NCBI GenBank assembly: GCA_963785565.1
Contig: CAWAVV010000013.1
Location: 248,001 to 312,000 of the forward strand
Length of the DNA stretch: 64,000 nt
From: AP-15 sp963785565
GTDB lineage: Bacteria > Pseudomonadota > Alphaproteobacteria > ATCC43930 > CGMCC-115725
Reading direction: 5' to 3'
Made by a program: the position numbers and the translations under genes. The notes beneath the pieces were generated by a model, which ran no database searches, was not told where the DNA came from, and saw only the letters and a list, made by a program, of their open reading frames with translations. This document shows positions 9,091 to 18,113 of the stretch, one piece after another. Position 1 is the stretch's first letter; each line of letters begins with the position of its first letter.

Positions 9091-9813
9091 ATGCTCGATC
9101 TTCATTTTTGGCCGACGCCGAACGGCAAGAAAGTCACGATCCTGCTCGAGGAGTTGGGTCTCGATTACAAGCTCGTGCCGTGCAACATCGGCCGCGGCGA
9201 CCAGTTCAAGCCCGACTTCCTGAAGATCAATCCCAATCACCGCATGCCGGTGCTGGTGGACCACAACCCGAAGGGTGGCGGCGCGCCGATCAGTATCTTC
9301 GAGTCGGGCGCTATCATGATGTATCTGGCGGAGAAAGAAGGCCGCTTCTTCCCGCAGGATTTGCGCGGCAGATACGAGGTCACCCAATGGGTGATCTGGC
9401 AGATGGCCAATCAGGGCCCGAAACTCGGCGAGTGCGGCCATTTCCGCCGCGCCGGCCCCGATGCGGGCGACCTGACCTATGCGATCCGCCGCTTCACCGA
9501 CGAGGCCAACCGCCTCTACGGCGTCATGAACAACCGCCTCTATGATCGCAAGTATCTGGCCGGCGACGAGTACACGATCGCCGACATGATCTCTTATCCA
9601 TGGACTGTCGGCTGGGAAGGCCAGGGCCAGGACATCAGCGAGTTCAAACACTTCAAACGTTGGTTCGACGAGATCGGCAACCGCCCGGCGGTCAAGCGCG
9701 GCATGGAGACCGGCAACAATCTGCGCGTCGACCCAGCCACCCTGACTGCCGCGGAGCGGGAGCAGATGCGCAAGATCATGTACAACCAACGCGCGATCCC
9801 GGCGCCGGCGTAG
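9091..9813 (+). CDS. Glutathione S-transferase family protein (YfcG-like)
   Basis: A 240-residue protein with an N-terminal thioredoxin-like GST domain (WPTPNGKKVTILLEELGL, then the cis-Pro region NHRMPVLVDH and FESGAIMMYLAEK) and an all-helical C-terminal domain (GDEYTIADMISYPW). The N-terminal TPNGKK pattern resembles the YfcG/Ure2-like nu class, which have disulphide-bond reductase activity. ATG at 9091 follows AAAGGA; upstream in-frame codons are dispensable. Its target is unknown. It is convergent with the M20 hydrolase gene, 18 bases apart. Confidence 0.9.
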   Translation: MLDLHFWPTPNGKKVTILLEELGLDYKLVPCNIGRGDQFKPDFLKINPNHRMPVLVDHNPKGGGAPISIFESGAIMMYLAEKEGRFFPQDLRGRYEVTQWVIWQMANQGPKLGECGHFRRAGPDAGDLTYAIRRFTDEANRLYGVMNNRLYDRKYLAGDEYTIADMISYPWTVGWEGQGQDISEFKHFKRWFDEIGNRPAVKRGMETGNNLRVDPATLTAAEREQMRKIMYNQRAIPAPA

Positions 9814-9831
9814 TCGCCGCGCAGAAGCGCG

Positions 9832-11001
9832 TTAGGCCCGCGAGAGTTTCCGCTCGGCCAGCCTGGCAAACAGGCTGGCGCCGAGCGGCAACGCCGCATC
9901 GTTGAAATCGTAACCGGGGTTGTGGACTTCGCAGCCGCCGTCGCCGTCGCCGTTGCCAATCGCGATGTAGGCGCCGGGCCGCTGTTCGAGCATGTAGGAG
10001 AAATCCTCCGAGGCCATGACAAGGCCGCCGTCGCGGTTGACGTTGTCGGCGCCGACCAGCTCGGCGGCGGCATCGGCGATAAAGCCAGCCTCGGTTGTGT
10101 CGTTAACCAGCGGCGGAAAGATCACCCGGAAATCGAGCTCGGCGGTGGCCCCGAACCCACTCGCCACACCCGAGGCGATGCGCCGCATGTTCCGTTCGAT
10201 CAGCGCCATCGTTTCTTTACTGAAACAGCGCGCGGTGCCGCCGATCCGGGCACTTTCCGGGATCACGTTGTAGGCCTCACCGGCGTGGATCTGGGTGACG
10301 CTGACGACGGCGGTGTCGAGCGGGCGGACATTGCGCGACACGATCGTCTGCAAGGCGATCGCGATGTGGCTCGCGGTCACGACCGGGTCGATGCCGGATT
10401 CGGGCCGCGCGCCGTGCGCCCCGCGGCCGGTGACGGCGATGTCGAAATAGGCGCCGCCCGCCATCGCCGGCCCGGTGCGGATCTGGAACTTGCCGACCGC
10501 GAGCCCCGGACGGTTGTGCATGCCGAAAATCGCGTCGCACGGGAAGCGGTCGAACAGGCCGTCTTCGACCATCGCCTTGCCGCCGCCGAGCCCTTCCTCG
10601 GCCGGCTGAAAGATCAGATGCACGGCGCCGTCGAAATTGCGTGTCTCGGCGAGGTAGCGGGCGGCGCCGAGCAGCATCGTCGTGTGGCCGTCATGCCCGC
10701 AGGCGTGCATGCGCCCGGCGTTCTGCGAGCGATAGGAGAGGTTGGTCGCCTCCTCGATCGGCAGGCAATCCATGTCGGCCCGCAGCCCGATCGAGCGCTG
10801 CGAATTGCCGGCCCGCAACCTGCCGACAACACCGGTCTTGCCGATACCGCGGAACACCTCGAAGCCGAACTCGGCGAGCTTTTGCGCGACGAGGTCAGAG
10901 GTTCGCTGTTCTTCGAACCCGAGTTCGGGATGGGCATGAATATCGTGCCGCCATTCCGTCAGATCGTCGTGAAACTCGCTGATGCGCTGGATGATCTGCA
11001 T
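9832..11001 (-). CDS. M20-family amidohydrolase (hippurate hydrolase-like)
   Basis: A 389-residue di-zinc amidase/peptidase. Metal motifs are clear: ACGHDGHTTMLLGA, QPAEEGLGGGKAMV and MHNRPG, with the dimerisation domain starting GAHGARPESGID. This subfamily removes N-acyl groups from amino acids (hippurate, N-acetyl compounds). A close paralogue is at 50568-51743. It is divergent from the CaiB gene at 11148, and could release a carboxylate that the CoA-transferase then activates, though that link is only suggested by position. Confidence 0.9.
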   Translation of the reverse strand: MQIIQRISEFHDDLTEWRHDIHAHPELGFEEQRTSDLVAQKLAEFGFEVFRGIGKTGVVGRLRAGNSQRSIGLRADMDCLPIEEATNLSYRSQNAGRMHACGHDGHTTMLLGAARYLAETRNFDGAVHLIFQPAEEGLGGGKAMVEDGLFDRFPCDAIFGMHNRPGLAVGKFQIRTGPAMAGGAYFDIAVTGRGAHGARPESGIDPVVTASHIAIALQTIVSRNVRPLDTAVVSVTQIHAGEAYNVIPESARIGGTARCFSKETMALIERNMRRIASGVASGFGATAELDFRVIFPPLVNDTTEAGFIADAAAELVGADNVNRDGGLVMASEDFSYMLEQRPGAYIAIGNGDGDGGCEVHNPGYDFNDAALPLGASLFARLAERKLSRA

Positions 11002-11147
11002 TGCCGGCTCCGTGCAGCATTTCGTGTGGACTGTGGCCTAGGCTACGCTTTCTGGCAATCCGCTGCGCGAGGTGCCGAACTGGTTCCCGCGGCTTTATCC
11101 GGCGCGCTATAATGACGACCGGGATTTTTCCGGGAGGAGTGTGAACG

Positions 11148-12380
11148 ATGGCAGCGACAGAGGGTATGGAACTCGATTGTCTCGCAGGCGTGCGGGTCGT
11201 GGACTTCACTCAGTTCGAGGCGGGACCATCCTGCACCGAGGCGCTGGCCTGGCTCGGCGCCGAGGTCGTCAAGATCGAGAACCCGAAGACGGGTGATCCC
11301 GGCCGCAGGCTGCGTCCCGGCCATCCCGATGACGACCCCTGGTATTTTCACCAGTTCAACGCCAACAAAAAATCGATCACGCTCAACCTCAAATCGCCGC
11401 GGGGGCTCGAAATCGTCAAAGAGATGTTGAAAAAGGCCGACATTACCGTCGAGAACATGGCTCCCGGCACGATCGAGCGGCTGGGGCTCGGCTACGACGC
11501 CGTCAAACAGCTGAACCCCGGCATCATCTATTGCCAGGTCAAAGGCTTCGGAACCGGCAGCCCGTATGAGAAGAACCTCGCCTTTGACATGATCGCGCAG
11601 GCCGCCGGCGGCCCGATCAGCGTCACCGGGGATGCCGACCGTCCGCCGGTCAAACCGGGCCCCTCGTTCGGCGACACCGGCACCGGGATGCTGATGGCGA
11701 TCAGCATCCTCGCGGCGTTGCGCCAGCGCGACCGCACCGGCAAGGGCCGGCGGCTGCAAGTGGCGATGCAGGACGCGATGGTCCATTACATGCGGGTGCC
11801 GTTTTCGCGCACCCAAGGGAGCGGCAAGGCCCAGATTCGCGGCGGCAGCAGCCGGTCGAGCACCGCTCTCGCGCCCTCGGCCCTGTACCCGTGCAAGCCC
11901 GGCGGGCCAAATGATTACGTCTATGTCTTCACCAGCCGCGCCAATGCGGACCACTGGACGCGGTTGCTGAAGGCGATCGGTCGCGACGACCTGATCGGCG
12001 ACCCGCGCTATGACACCGGGCCGGCGCGCGGCGAGCGCGCGGCCGAGGTCGACGAGATCATTGCCACCTGGACCCGCCAGCACACCAAGCAAGAGGCCAT
12101 GAAGCTGATCGGCGAGGCCGGGGTGCCGGCCGGTGCAGTGTTCGACACGCTGGAGCTGATGAACGATCCCTCGCTTGCCGAGCGCGGCATCATGCAGAAT
12201 GTCGAGCATCCGACGACCGGGCGCTACAAGATGCCGGCCTGGCCCGTGCGCTTTGACGGCGCTCCAGCCAAGGTCAAGCCGTCGCCGTTGTTGGGCCAGC
12301 ACAATGCCGAAGTGCTCGGCGGGTGGCTCGGCATCGGCGCCGCCGAAGTAGAGGCATTGCGCACCGAAGGCATCGTCTGA
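11148..12380 (+). CDS. CaiB/BaiF (class III) CoA-transferase, copy 1
   Basis: A 410-residue family III CoA-transferase, which moves CoA between carboxylates through an aspartyl-CoA intermediate. The N-terminal LAGVRVVDFTQFEAGPSCTE and the FGDTGTGMLMA segment, which holds the probable Asp nucleophile, are typical. ATG at 11148 follows GGGAGGAG. It heads a three-gene operon (CaiB, GST, CaiB) with gaps of 37 and 76 bases. The third gene is a close paralogue. Substrates are unknown; the intervening GST hints at an electrophilic or halogenated substrate, which is inference. Confidence 0.9.
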   Translation: MAATEGMELDCLAGVRVVDFTQFEAGPSCTEALAWLGAEVVKIENPKTGDPGRRLRPGHPDDDPWYFHQFNANKKSITLNLKSPRGLEIVKEMLKKADITVENMAPGTIERLGLGYDAVKQLNPGIIYCQVKGFGTGSPYEKNLAFDMIAQAAGGPISVTGDADRPPVKPGPSFGDTGTGMLMAISILAALRQRDRTGKGRRLQVAMQDAMVHYMRVPFSRTQGSGKAQIRGGSSRSSTALAPSALYPCKPGGPNDYVYVFTSRANADHWTRLLKAIGRDDLIGDPRYDTGPARGERAAEVDEIIATWTRQHTKQEAMKLIGEAGVPAGAVFDTLELMNDPSLAERGIMQNVEHPTTGRYKMPAWPVRFDGAPAKVKPSPLLGQHNAEVLGGWLGIGAAEVEALRTEGIV

Positions 12381-12417
12381 ACGCTGCCTCCTTCACCCCA
12401 CTGCGAGGAGATCCGCG

Positions 12418-13038
12418 ATGAAGCTCTATTACGCCCCCGGCGCCTGCTCGATCGGCATCCATGTCTTGCTCGAAGAAATCGGCAAACCCTACCAGGCCGA
12501 AGCCGTCAATTTTCGCGAGGGCGCGCAATACAAGCCGCCCTTTACCGGCATCAACGCGAAATCGAAAGTCCCGACCCTCGAACGCGACGACGGTTCGATC
12601 CTGACCGAATTCCCGGTAATCGCCCGGTGGTTGGCCCGCCAGAACCCGCAGGCCAATCTGATTCCGAAGGACGAGGAAACCGACACCCGCGCGATGGAGG
12701 TGATGGAATACGTGGTCGGCACGATTCATTCGCAGGGTTTTACGCGCCTGTTCCGCACCGAGCGCTTTGCGCCATCGGCCTCGGACCACGACGCGGTCAA
12801 GGCTCAGGGTCGCGAGGCCATCGACAAGGGCTTTGCCGTCGTCGACAAGGCGCTCGAAGGTAAAAGCTATCTGGGCGGCAATGACTTATCGATTGCCGAT
12901 GCAGCGCTGTTCTACGTCGAGTTCTGGGGAGCAAAGCGAGTCGGCATGCCGTTGCCGAAAAATTGCGCCGCCCATTTCGATCGCATGATGGCGCGCCCGG
13001 CGGTGCAGCGAGCCCTGCAGCAGGAAGGCATGAACTGA
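12418..13038 (+). CDS. Glutathione S-transferase (GstA/beta-like)
   Basis: A 206-residue two-domain GST. The start MKLYYAPGACSIGIHVLLEE matches beta-class bacterial enzymes, where the Cys of PGACS forms a mixed disulphide with glutathione. The cis-Pro/GSH-binding region reads KSKVPTLERDD and LTEFPVIARWL, and the helical domain carries GGNDLSIADAALFYVEFW. The ribosome site GAGGAG precedes ATG 12418. It sits between two paralogous CoA-transferase genes on one operon, so a shared catabolic or detoxifying route is likely. Confidence 0.9.
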   Translation: MKLYYAPGACSIGIHVLLEEIGKPYQAEAVNFREGAQYKPPFTGINAKSKVPTLERDDGSILTEFPVIARWLARQNPQANLIPKDEETDTRAMEVMEYVVGTIHSQGFTRLFRTERFAPSASDHDAVKAQGREAIDKGFAVVDKALEGKSYLGGNDLSIADAALFYVEFWGAKRVGMPLPKNCAAHFDRMMARPAVQRALQQEGMN

Positions 13039-13058
13039 GAGGTTCTGCTCCACGAGAG

Positions 13059-13076
13059 GGCGGATTGCGATCCGCC
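13059..13076 (+). other. Intercistronic stem-loop
   Basis: GGCGGAT and ATCCGCC form a perfect seven-pair stem around a TGCG loop, 20 bases after the GST stop and before the second CaiB gene. No T-run follows, so it is more likely an RNA processing or stability element, or a small repeat, than a terminator. Confidence 0.5.
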
Positions 13077-13114
13077 GTACAAGACGTTGGCCCTTCGCTC
13101 CGAGGAGAGTGGAT

Positions 13115-14316
13115 ATGGATGGCACGACCGTACCGCCGAATTGTCTCGCCGGCATTAAAGTCCTGGATCTGACCCAGTTCGAGGCCGGAACCACCTGCAC
13201 CGAGGCGCTCGCCTGGATGGGCGCCGATGTCGTCAAGGTGGAGAACCCCGATGGCGGCGAGGCCGGCCGCCGCGGCGTGGCCGACCCCTATTACTTCATG
13301 ATCTACAACGCCAATAAGCGGTCGATCACCGTCAATCTAAAATCTGAACGCGGGTTGGCATTGGTCAAGGAAATGGCGAAGCACGCCGATGTCTTTACCG
13401 AGAACTTCGGCCCAGGCGTGATCGAGCGGCTGGGGCTCGGCTACGACGTGATCAGTGCGATCAACCCCCGCATCATCTACGCCCAGGTCAAGGGCTTTGG
13501 CGCCGGCAGCCCGTATGAGAACGGCCTGTGCTTCGACCCGATCGCCCAGGCTTGCGGCGGTGCGATGAGCATCACCGGCGAACGCGACGGCAGGCCTCTA
13601 AAGCCCGGGCCGACGATCGGCGACACCGGCACCGGCATGCTGCTGGCGTTCAGCATCGTCAGCGCGCTCTATCAGCGCCAATCGACCGGCAAGGGGCGGC
13701 AGTTGCAGGCGGCGATGCAGGATTCGGTCATGCATTACAGCCGCGGCATGTTCATCAGGCAGGCCCAGACCGGCAAAGCGGCGCAGCGGCAGCCGGCCGG
13801 CGGCAATGCGCCGTCCGGCATCTTTCCGTGCAAGCCGGGCGGTCCCAACGACTACGTCTATATGCTGACCAGCCGCGCCAACCCACAGCATTGGCCACGT
13901 CTGTTGAAGTTGATCGGGCGCGAGGAACTGATCGGCGATCCGCGCTACGACACGGCTTCCGCCCGCGTCGAGCGCGAGGCCGAGGTCGATGAGATCATCT
14001 CGCAGTGGACCCGCCAGCACACCAAAGAGGAGGCGATGGCGCTGATATCGGGCGCCGGCGTGCCGGCCGGCGCGGTGTTCGAACTCGAATGGAGTTGACC
14101 AATGAGCCGAGCTTCTACGAGCGCGGCATATTGCAAACCATGCATCACGGCGACTGGGAGATGACGATGACGACCTGGCCGGTGCGCTTTGACGGCGCGC
14201 CGGCGCCGCTCAAACCGGCGCCGCTTCTCGGCGAGCACACCGCCGAGGCGCTCGGCGATTGGCTGGGGTTGAGCGCTGCCGAAGTCGAGGCGATGCGGGG
14301 CGACGGCGTCGTCTAA
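13115..14316 (+). CDS. CaiB/BaiF CoA-transferase, copy 2 (frameshifted)
   Basis: Closely similar along its length to the copy at 11148-12380: LAGIKVLDLTQFEAGTTCTE, IGDTGTGMLLAF and FPCKPGGPNDYVYMLTSRA all have counterparts. ATG 13115 follows GAGGAGA. The frame stops at 14098 after AGAVFELEWS, while the missing C-terminus (MELTNEPSFYERGILQ to MRGDGVV) continues in the next frame to 14316 and aligns with the paralogue. One base appears to be lost near 14085. This is either a sequence error or a recent inactivation of the second copy. It would act on a related carboxylate pair. Confidence 0.8.
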
Positions 14317-14322
14317 CGCGGC

Positions 14323-14608
14323 TCAGCCGACGGGTTCGCCGAGCGCCAAGTCGGTCGCGCGACACGCTGCCGGGGAAGGCTTCCCCGATGACGACGGGCG
14401 AGGACGCGTCGACGCTGCTGCCGAAACACCGGGCGAAAGCGTCGGCCTCCTCCGCTACCTTGAAGTCGACGCGGACAAGCACGCCGGCACCGCAGTCATG
14501 GCAGGTGAAGCTCGACGGTTCGAAACGGCGCTCGTCGAGCCACATCCGCATCGCTGCCATCGTCCCCGAAAGTTCCTGCGGCTGCAGCCGCATCTCCACT
14601 GTGCGCAT
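14323..14608 (-). CDS. Small conserved-looking hypothetical protein (possible frameshift)
   Basis: The N-terminal 70-odd residues look genuine: MRTVEMRLQPQELSGTMAAM, a polar helix, then FTCHDCGAGVLVRVDFKVAE and an Ala/Phe-rich helix. The uninterrupted frame becomes Arg-rich and runs to 14210, antisense to the CoA-transferase 3' end. Moving one base near 14390 gives an ending ATDLALGEPVG with a stop at 14323-14325, avoiding the overlap. I recognise no family or function. It lies tail-to-tail with the CaiB operon. Confidence 0.45.
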
Positions 14609-14761
14609 ATCCCCTGCTCTGGCAGTTATTCCCGATGCGCTAGGATAACAGCCGGCGGCGGGTCGCGCGCCGAACCGGACCGACGCTCACGTTTTTGCCA
14701 CAACCATCCGCGACCCCGCGGTTCCGGAAATCGACACCGGCGGTGTGGAGGAAAGTGCCTC

Positions 14762-15532
14762 TCACCGGTCATACGGTCGATCGGGGCAGGGCGCGCGGCG
14801 ATAATGGTAGCGGTAGAGTTCCTCGAACCCGAGCCCCTCGTAGAGCGCGCGAGCCGGAGCGTTCGCCGCTTCGACCTCGAGGCAGGCGCCCCGGGCGCCT
14901 TGGTCCGCGGCCCAGGCTGCCAGACTGCCTATCACTCGGCGGGCATAGCCGCGACGCTGCCGGCTCGGATCCGTCACCACCAATTCGTAGCAGATCAGCC
15001 CGTCATGGATCGCGCCATAGGCGAGTGCGGCAATGCCGCTCTCATCCGAGCGGATCGCGAAGGCGGCAGGGATAGCAAGGCTCCCGACGATCCGGCGATA
15101 AAGGCCGGCCTGCTTTTTTGTGTGGCGCTGCAACTGCGCCATCGCGGCGAACCATTGCGGCGTCGGCCGCGACAGCAGCTGCACGTCGGGGTCTCGCATC
15201 GCCGCAACGGCGCCGATATCGGCATGAAGAACCAGCGACAAGCCCTCGCCGCTGTATCCTTGCGCCGCGAGCCGTGCGTCGATTGCGGGATCGATGATCG
15301 AGGGCAGACGGAAGATCGTCGGCAGTCGCTGATGCCGGTAAAGCGCCTCGCAGCCGGCGATCAAGCCGTCGGCATCCGGGCCGCGAACCCCGAGCGGGTT
15401 TGCCGAATTGGCGCGCCGCGTCAGCCCGCCGCTGAACCGCAGCACCCAACCGCCAAGCAGCACCTGCCGCAGCGCCGGCCAGGCATTGAGGCAGGTCTCC
15501 TCGACCCGCCAGGCCAAATCTGAATCCGTCAT
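14762..15532 (-). CDS. GNAT-family N-acetyltransferase
   Basis: A 256-residue protein with a C-terminal GNAT domain: YELVVTDPSRQRRGYARRVI contains the R-x-x-G-x-A acetyl-CoA pyrophosphate loop, and CLEVEAANAPARALYEGLGF is the usual motif B. The N-terminal half (about residues 1-130) looks like a degenerate second GNAT-like region. ATG at 15532 (MTDSDLAW) is favoured over the upstream in-frame start because GGCGGA precedes it. The acceptor is unknown. It diverges from the CBS-domain gene. Confidence 0.82.
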   Translation of the reverse strand: MTDSDLAWRVEETCLNAWPALRQVLLGGWVLRFSGGLTRRANSANPLGVRGPDADGLIAGCEALYRHQRLPTIFRLPSIIDPAIDARLAAQGYSGEGLSLVLHADIGAVAAMRDPDVQLLSRPTPQWFAAMAQLQRHTKKQAGLYRRIVGSLAIPAAFAIRSDESGIAALAYGAIHDGLICYELVVTDPSRQRRGYARRVIGSLAAWAADQGARGACLEVEAANAPARALYEGLGFEELYRYHYRRAPCPDRPYDR

Positions 15533-15579
15533 GTTCGATCCGCCTTTCCGATGCTGCTGTTTCACTGCGATCCGACCGA

Positions 15580-15593
15580 TTGATCCAGGTCAA
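15580..15593 (+). promoter_or_regulatory. FNR/FixK-type box
   Basis: TTGATCCAGGTCAA fits TTGA-N6-TCAA, the core shared by FNR, FixK and Dnr sites. It lies about 92 bases before the CBS-domain gene and about 50 bases before the divergent acetyltransferase gene. It is the least perfect of three boxes in this 1.3-kb stretch. Confidence 0.6.
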
Positions 15594-15684
15594 GAGCCCG
15601 GCCACCTCATTGCAATATCCTCCGCCGCTAGAGGCCCCACAATGGAACAATCTAGAAACCGCCCGGGCTGGTGGAGAACCGACC

Positions 15685-16104
15685 ATGCGAAAGATGTCCG
15701 ATCTGGTCCGCGACCAGCGACCTCTCGTACTCCCGGCCGGCGCAACTGTGATCGAGGCGGCTCGGCATATGCGCGAGCGCCGCGTCGGCGCTGTTCTGGT
15801 GACCGAGGAAGACGCCCGGCTCGTGGGCATCTTCACCGGGCGCGATGCCGTCAGTCGCGTGCTGGCCGAAGGAAGGGATGCGGCGACAACGACGCTGGCC
15901 GAAGTCATGACCCTCGATCCGCGCACCCTGACGCCAAACCATACCGCGATCGAGGCGCTGCGTTTGATGCAAGATGCCCGGTGCCGCCATCTGCCGATAG
16001 TGCAAGAAGGCAAAGTCGTTGGTATCGTCTCGCACGGTGATTTTACCGGCATGGAGCGGGACCGGCTCGACGAAGAAACGGGTCTATGGGAGCGCATAGC
16101 CTAG
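15685..16104 (+). CDS. Two-CBS-domain protein
   Basis: A 139-residue stand-alone CBS-pair protein. The first CBS module covers about residues 8-62 (LVLPAGATVIEAARHMRE, GIFTGRDAVSRVLAEG), the second about 74-130 (AEVMTLDPRTLTPNHTAIEA, GIVSHGDFTGME). Such proteins bind adenine nucleotides and act as energy or redox sensors. ATG 15685 follows GGAGAA; in-frame codons upstream overlap the FNR-type box, so they are probably not translated. Likely induced at low oxygen through that box, together with its downstream neighbours. Confidence 0.88.
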   Translation: MRKMSDLVRDQRPLVLPAGATVIEAARHMRERRVGAVLVTEEDARLVGIFTGRDAVSRVLAEGRDAATTTLAEVMTLDPRTLTPNHTAIEALRLMQDARCRHLPIVQEGKVVGIVSHGDFTGMERDRLDEETGLWERIA

Positions 16105-16139
16105 CGCCCCGCGATGCGATGAGCCGCGGTTCCCGCGGC

Positions 16140-16655
16140 TCAGGCGGGCGCCCGCCAGTCGACCCGCACGAAATAGCCCGCCTCGTCGAAATGCATGGTG
16201 AGTTCGCCGTGGTGGGCGCGCTTCAAAGCTTCCCCGATGCGCCGGGGCAGGTGAATGTCGGTCGTCGAAATAACCAGGCCCTCGTCGGTCTCGTCGATAT
16301 CGACAATGCGGTTGAGCGGGTGCTCGCCTTTCTCCGCTGCCTCCTCGTTTCGCGCCAAGCCGATGATCTCGTCCTTGCGCTGCCGGGCGATGTCCCCGTG
16401 CAAGGTCACGGTGCCGGCGGGCAAGCGGTCGTTGATGCGGCGGCACGCCGGGCAGAGATCCTCGTGCGCGCCGGAGGGCGGCGGCCCCCATTGCCACCGG
16501 CCGTGGTGGTAGACCGCGCCGCATTGCCGGCAGGCGGTCGGCTCCTGAAGCTTTTGCTGCGCCTGATAGGGATCGAGAATATGATCGCGCTGGGCGCGGC
16601 CTGCGGTTCGGCGCCCGGCTCGGCCGGGCTGGCGCGATTGCCTGATCGACTTCAT
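16140..16655 (-). CDS. BCAM0308-like zinc-ribbon protein
   Basis: A 171-residue protein with two C-x-x-C pairs (CRQCGAVYHHGRW and LCPACRRINDRLPAG) about 30 residues apart, likely one zinc ribbon, then an alpha/beta region ending TMHFDEAGYFVRVDWRAPA. It resembles the BCAM0308/NMD3-like proteins often found in low-oxygen stress clusters. The strong AGGAGG site fixes the start at 16655. Function is unknown. It diverges from the BON gene, and the shared intergenic region has two perfect FNR boxes. It is convergent with the CBS gene, 35 bases apart. Confidence 0.75.
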   Translation of the reverse strand: MKSIRQSRQPGRAGRRTAGRAQRDHILDPYQAQQKLQEPTACRQCGAVYHHGRWQWGPPPSGAHEDLCPACRRINDRLPAGTVTLHGDIARQRKDEIIGLARNEEAAEKGEHPLNRIVDIDETDEGLVISTTDIHLPRRIGEALKRAHHGELTMHFDEAGYFVRVDWRAPA

Positions 16656-16744
16656 CTCACCTCCTGATCCCACGCCGGTGGGCGCATGCACTAATCACCC
16701 TCTAGCGCTGGCCAGAAAAATATTGGTGAGTGGAGGGCAGCGAT

Positions 16745-16758
16745 TTGATCTGCATCAA
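16745..16758 (-). promoter_or_regulatory. FNR/FixK box 1 of the divergent promoter
   Basis: TTGATCTGCATCAA matches TTGAT-N4-ATCAA exactly. Its centre is about 96 bases upstream of the BCAM0308-like start at 16655, so it probably serves that leftward promoter. Confidence 0.75.
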
Positions 16759-16797
16759 AAGGTGCTGCGTTCAATCTCGTCAGGTCTGGTGAGATCC

Positions 16798-16811
16798 TTG
16801 ATGTAGATCAA
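16798..16811 (+). promoter_or_regulatory. FNR/FixK box 2 of the divergent promoter
   Basis: TTGATGTAGATCAA is a second exact match to TTGAT-N4-ATCAA. Its centre is about 66 bases before the BON-domain ATG, compatible with a class II site near -41 and a 25-base leader. Confidence 0.78.
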
Positions 16812-16870
16812 GGCACGACCCGGCGACGTTAAGCACGATGGTGGCCTCTTCGTCCGGGTGGAGGCTTTGA

Positions 16871-17527
16871 ATGATCAGCGAACATCAGCTGCGGCAGGAT
16901 GTGCTCGACGAACTCGATTTCGAGCCCAGCGTCAACGCCGCCCATATCGGCGTCGGCGTCAATGCCGGCGTCGTGACCTTGACCGGGTTTGTGTCGAGTT
17001 ACCGCGAAAAACTGGCAGCCGAACGTGCCGCGCGGCGAGTCAGGGGGGTCAAGGCGATCGCCGAGGGGATCGAGGTGCGCCTCCCTTCCGACAGGAAGAC
17101 CGCCGACTACGAGATCGCGGGACGAGCGGTGGACATCCTCAAATGGCGGGTCGGATTTCCTGCCGATCGGATTTCCATCAAGGTCGAGAAGGGGATCGTG
17201 TCCTTGACCGGCGACGTCGACTGGCAGTTCCAGAAAACGGAAGCCGAAGCTGCCATCCACCACCTCTCCGGCGTCGTCGGCGTCGTCAATCTGGTTCGGG
17301 TCCGCTCGACGGTTCATGATTCGGAGGTCAAGGAGAAGATTCAAAAGGCGCTACAGCGGAGCGCCGAACTGGACGCGTCACGGATCACCGTTCAAGCCGA
17401 AGGTGGAGGAAAGGTGGTTCTCGGCGGCAAGGTCCATGCCTGGTACGAGCGCGATCTTGCCGAGCAAGCGGCTTGGGCGGCGCCCGGCGTCACCGCGGTT
17501 GTCGATTACATCCTGATCGAACCTTAA
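16871..17527 (+). CDS. Triple-BON-domain protein
   Basis: A 218-residue protein built from three BON domains, at about residues 5-70, 78-148 and 150-217. Each carries the glycine-rich strand pattern (GVVTLTGFVSSYREK, GIVSLTGDVDWQFQK, GKVVLGGKVHAWYER). BON domains bind membranes or phospholipids; no signal peptide is seen, so this one may be cytoplasmic, as with the BON proteins found in stress clusters. It is preceded by a perfect FNR box and followed after 61 bases by Hsp20 on the same strand. Confidence 0.88.
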   Translation: MISEHQLRQDVLDELDFEPSVNAAHIGVGVNAGVVTLTGFVSSYREKLAAERAARRVRGVKAIAEGIEVRLPSDRKTADYEIAGRAVDILKWRVGFPADRISIKVEKGIVSLTGDVDWQFQKTEAEAAIHHLSGVVGVVNLVRVRSTVHDSEVKEKIQKALQRSAELDASRITVQAEGGGKVVLGGKVHAWYERDLAEQAAWAAPGVTAVVDYILIEP

Positions 17528-17588
17528 TCCGGCGAATAGGTTAATCCCCCGTCGCCTCCTCACAATTCCTGAAAGAAAGGAAATAGTG

Positions 17589-18113
17589 ATGCCTCAGGTT
17601 CCAGTGGAAGTGAAGAAAACCACCCCGGCACCGGCGCTGGATGTTTGGCAGTCGTTCCGCGGCGAGATGGACCGGTTGTTCGACCGATTCTCGGGCGGTT
17701 TCGGTTTCGGGTTCCCGTCGTTCCGGCGCCTGTTCGACGTGGAACCAGCGTCGCGTGGCGAAAGTCTTTTCAGCGTCTCCGCACCCGCGATCGATGTGAC
17801 CGAGGACGAGAAGACTTACAAAATAACCGCGGAACTGCCGGGGCTGGACCAGAAGAATCTCGATGTTTCGGTCTCAGGCGACATGCTGACGCTCAAAGGC
17901 GAGAAGCACCACGAGAAGGAAGAAAAGGACAAGAACCACTACCTTTCGGAGCGCGCCTACGGATCGTTTCAGCGCAGCTTTGCGCTGCCGGAGAGCGTCG
18001 ATCGCGACAAGATTACTGCCGATCTTTCCAAGGGCGTACTGACGATTACCCTCCCCAAGACGGCCGAAGCCCAGAAACCGCAAAAGAAGATCGAGGTCAA
18101 AGCAGCAAGCTGA
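17589..18113 (+). CDS. Small heat shock protein, Hsp20/alpha-crystallin family
   Basis: A 174-residue ATP-independent chaperone. The N-terminal arm (about 1-60) is rich in Phe and Gly (RFSGGFGFGFPSFRRLF); the alpha-crystallin domain starts near APAIDVTEDEKTYKITAELP and ends with GVLTITLPK; the tail is Lys-rich. ATG 17589 is chosen over GTG 17586 because GAAAGGAAA precedes it by the normal distance. It probably shares the oxygen-regulated transcript of the BON gene. No ROSE-type thermosensor could be recognised in the short leader. Confidence 0.93.
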   Translation: MPQVPVEVKKTTPAPALDVWQSFRGEMDRLFDRFSGGFGFGFPSFRRLFDVEPASRGESLFSVSAPAIDVTEDEKTYKITAELPGLDQKNLDVSVSGDMLTLKGEKHHEKEEKDKNHYLSERAYGSFQRSFALPESVDRDKITADLSKGVLTITLPKTAEAQKPQKKIEVKAAS

